Positions 62,648-64,000 of a DNA stretch of 64,000 nucleotides are shown here, piece after piece. Every line of letters begins with the position of its first letter. Within the stretch, counting starts at the first letter, position 1. The stretch is from Ensifer adhaerens (GTDB taxonomy: Bacteria; Pseudomonadota; Alphaproteobacteria; Rhizobiales; Rhizobiaceae): assembly GCF_013283195.1 (NCBI RefSeq), contig NZ_JABEKT010000001.1, positions 2,142,509 to 2,206,508 on the forward strand, written 5' to 3'. The position numbers and the translations under genes were made by a program. Under the pieces are notes generated by a model that was given only the letters and a program-made list of their open reading frames with translations, did no database searches and had not been told where the DNA came from.

Positions 62648-64000
62648 ATGCTTGATAAGACCTACGATTCCGCATCCGTCGACCCGCGTATCGCCAAGAA
62701 GTGGGACGAAGAAAACGCGTTTCGTGCAGGTGCGGGAGCAAAGCCCGGCGCCGACAGCTTCTGTATCGTGATCCCGCCACCGAACGTGACGGGCTCGCTG
62801 CACATGGGCCATGCGCTGAACAACACGCTGCAGGACGTCCTGGTGCGGTTCGAACGCATGCGCGGCAAGGACGTGCTGTGGCAGCCCGGCATGGACCATG
62901 CCGGTATCGCCACGCAGATGGTCGTCGAGCGCAAGCTGATGGAACAGCAACAACATCGCCGCCAGATGGGCCGCGAAGCCTTCATCGAGAAGGTCTGGGA
63001 GTGGAAAGCCGAATCCGGCGGATTGATCTTCAATCAGTTGAAGCGCCTGGGCGCTTCCTGTGATTGGTCGCGCGAGCGCTTCACCATGGACGACGGCCTG
63101 TCGGAGGCTGTGCTCGAAGTCTTCGTTTCGCTCTACAAGGAAGGCTTGATCTACAAGGACAAGCGTCTGGTCAACTGGGATCCGAAGCTGCTGACGGCAA
63201 TTTCCGATCTTGAAGTCGAGCAGCACGAAATCAACGGAAACCTCTGGTATCTGCGCTATCCGTTGGAGCCGGGCGTCACCTATCAGCACCCTGTTGCCTT
63301 CGATGAAGACGGCAAGGCGACGGATTGGGAAACCCGCAACTATCTGGTCGTTGCCACCACGCGACCGGAGACGATGCTTGGCGATAGCGGCATTGCCGTC
63401 AATCCGGAAGACGAGCGCTACAAGCCGCTGATCGGCAAACACGTTATCTTGCCGATCGTTGGCCGACGCATCCCGGTCGTTGGCGACGACTATGCCGATC
63501 CGACAGCAGGAACAGGTGCCGTCAAGATCACGCCGGCGCACGACTTCAACGACTTTGACGTCGGCAAGCGTGCCGGCCTTGCCGCCATCAACATCCTGAC
63601 GATCGAAGGCCGGATCACCATCAAGGACAACGAGGAGTTCCTCGAGGGCCTCAGCGATCCCGCCGCCCTGCATGGCGCTTGGGACGAGCTGGAAGGCAAG
63701 GACCGATTCGAGGCGCGCAAGATCATCGTCCGGATTTTCGAGGAAGCCAGTCTGCTCGACAAGATCGAGCCGCACAAGCACATGGTTCCGCATGGCGACC
63801 GCGGCGGCGTGCCGATCGAGCCGCGCCTGACGGAGCAATGGTATGTCGATGCAAAGACGCTGGCAAAGCCCGCGATTGCATCGGTCAAGGAAGGCCGCAC
63901 CAACTTCGTTCCGAAGAACTGGGAGAAGACCTATTACGAATGGATGGAGAACATCCAGCCGTGGTGCGTCTCGCGCCAGCTCTGGTGGGGACATCAGATT
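62648..64000 (+). CDS. valS: Valine--tRNA ligase (3' end outside window)
   Basis: The first 451 residues are present; ValS is about 950. The class I HIGH signature is H52-MGH55 in [14 protein letters not shown], and the editing domain begins around [18 protein letters not shown]. The reading frame is open from the ATG at 62648 to the end of the window. The ribosome site is weak. The KMSKS motif lies beyond the window. Confidence 0.97.
   Translation, partial: MLDKTYDSASVDPRIAKKWDEENAFRAGAGAKPGADSFCIVIPPPNVTGSLHMGHALNNTLQDVLVRFERMRGKDVLWQPGMDHAGIATQMVVERKLMEQQQHRRQMGREAFIEKVWEWKAESGGLIFNQLKRLGASCDWSRERFTMDDGLSEAVLEVFVSLYKEGLIYKDKRLVNWDPKLLTAISDLEVEQHEINGNLWYLRYPLEPGVTYQHPVAFDEDGKATDWETRNYLVVATTRPETMLGDSGIAVNPEDERYKPLIGKHVILPIVGRRIPVVGDDYADPTAGTGAVKITPAHDFNDFDVGKRAGLAAINILTIEGRITIKDNEEFLEGLSDPAALHGAWDELEGKDRFEARKIIVRIFEEASLLDKIEPHKHMVPHGDRGGVPIEPRLTEQWYVDAKTLAKPAIASVKEGRTNFVPKNWEKTYYEWMENIQPWCVSRQLWWGHQI

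Noticed and set aside
62624-63994. 456-codon minus-strand frame opposite valS
   Set aside because: The plus strand encodes ValS with its HIGH motif in an unbroken frame; the minus-strand translation resembles nothing known.

Overview
This window is a chromosomal stretch of an alphaproteobacterium, almost certainly a member of the Rhizobiaceae and most like Sinorhizobium/Ensifer. The evidence is the gene order (trkA-dat-hfq-hflX-mazG; aapJQMP next to metC; cysE, phasin, clpS-clpA; rpsB-tsf-pyrH-frr-uppS-cdsA-rseP-bamA-lpxD-fabZ-lpxA-lpxI-lpxB; gltA; exbBD; tolC; popZ-like; valS), the general amino-acid permease (Aap), and two intergenic palindromic repeats of a kind familiar from rhizobia. The genus is inferred from gene order and family resemblance, not from a marker-gene search.

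Layout. 0-4.8 kb: the end of a K+ uptake regulator gene, a D-amino-acid aminotransferase, hfq with a structured leader, hflX, and an opposing pair of nucleotide-metabolism genes (deaminase and mazG). 4.9-9.9 kb: an assimilatory sulfite-reduction operon (cysG, DUF2849, cysI, DUF934) followed by ferredoxin-NADP reductase and a strong terminator. 10-12.4 kb: a succinyl-CoA:acetate CoA-transferase and a convergent GntR/FadR-type regulator. Both carry the same candidate operator, CTGAT-N2-ATCAG, upstream of their starts.

12.6-21.1 kb is the most unusual part: a tightly packed five-gene unit encoding a ferric-reductase-like membrane flavocytochrome, a 1075-residue exported protein with four haem c sites, an exported OmpA-type peptidoglycan-binding protein, an exported caspase-like protease with an intact His/Cys dyad, and a second exported caspase homologue whose catalytic Cys is replaced by Gly. 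The cytochrome and both caspase homologues end in what look like related DUF4384-type beta domains. Together they suggest an envelope redox/proteolysis system of unknown function.

21.1-31.2 kb: the aap amino-acid ABC transporter operon, metC, a flavin monooxygenase, a small zinc-finger protein, an alpha/beta hydrolase, cysE, DUF3126 and a phasin gene with twin TGCA-N-TGCA boxes at its promoter. 31.4-39.5 kb: clpS-clpA, an AzlC/AzlD branched-chain amino-acid exporter, a rhizobial repeat, a four-gene minus-strand operon (ridA, glycerophosphodiesterase, COG3146 acyltransferase, HIT) and eipB. 39.6-53 kb: the conserved translation, phospholipid, envelope-assembly and lipid A supercluster. 53-64 kb: citrate synthase, a ComEC-like protein lacking the usual nuclease signature, exbBD without tonB, a PCMT-like methyltransferase, tolC behind a perfect 16-bp palindrome, a PopZ-like polarity protein and the start of valS. 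No tRNA, rRNA, CRISPR array, transposase or phage gene was seen.
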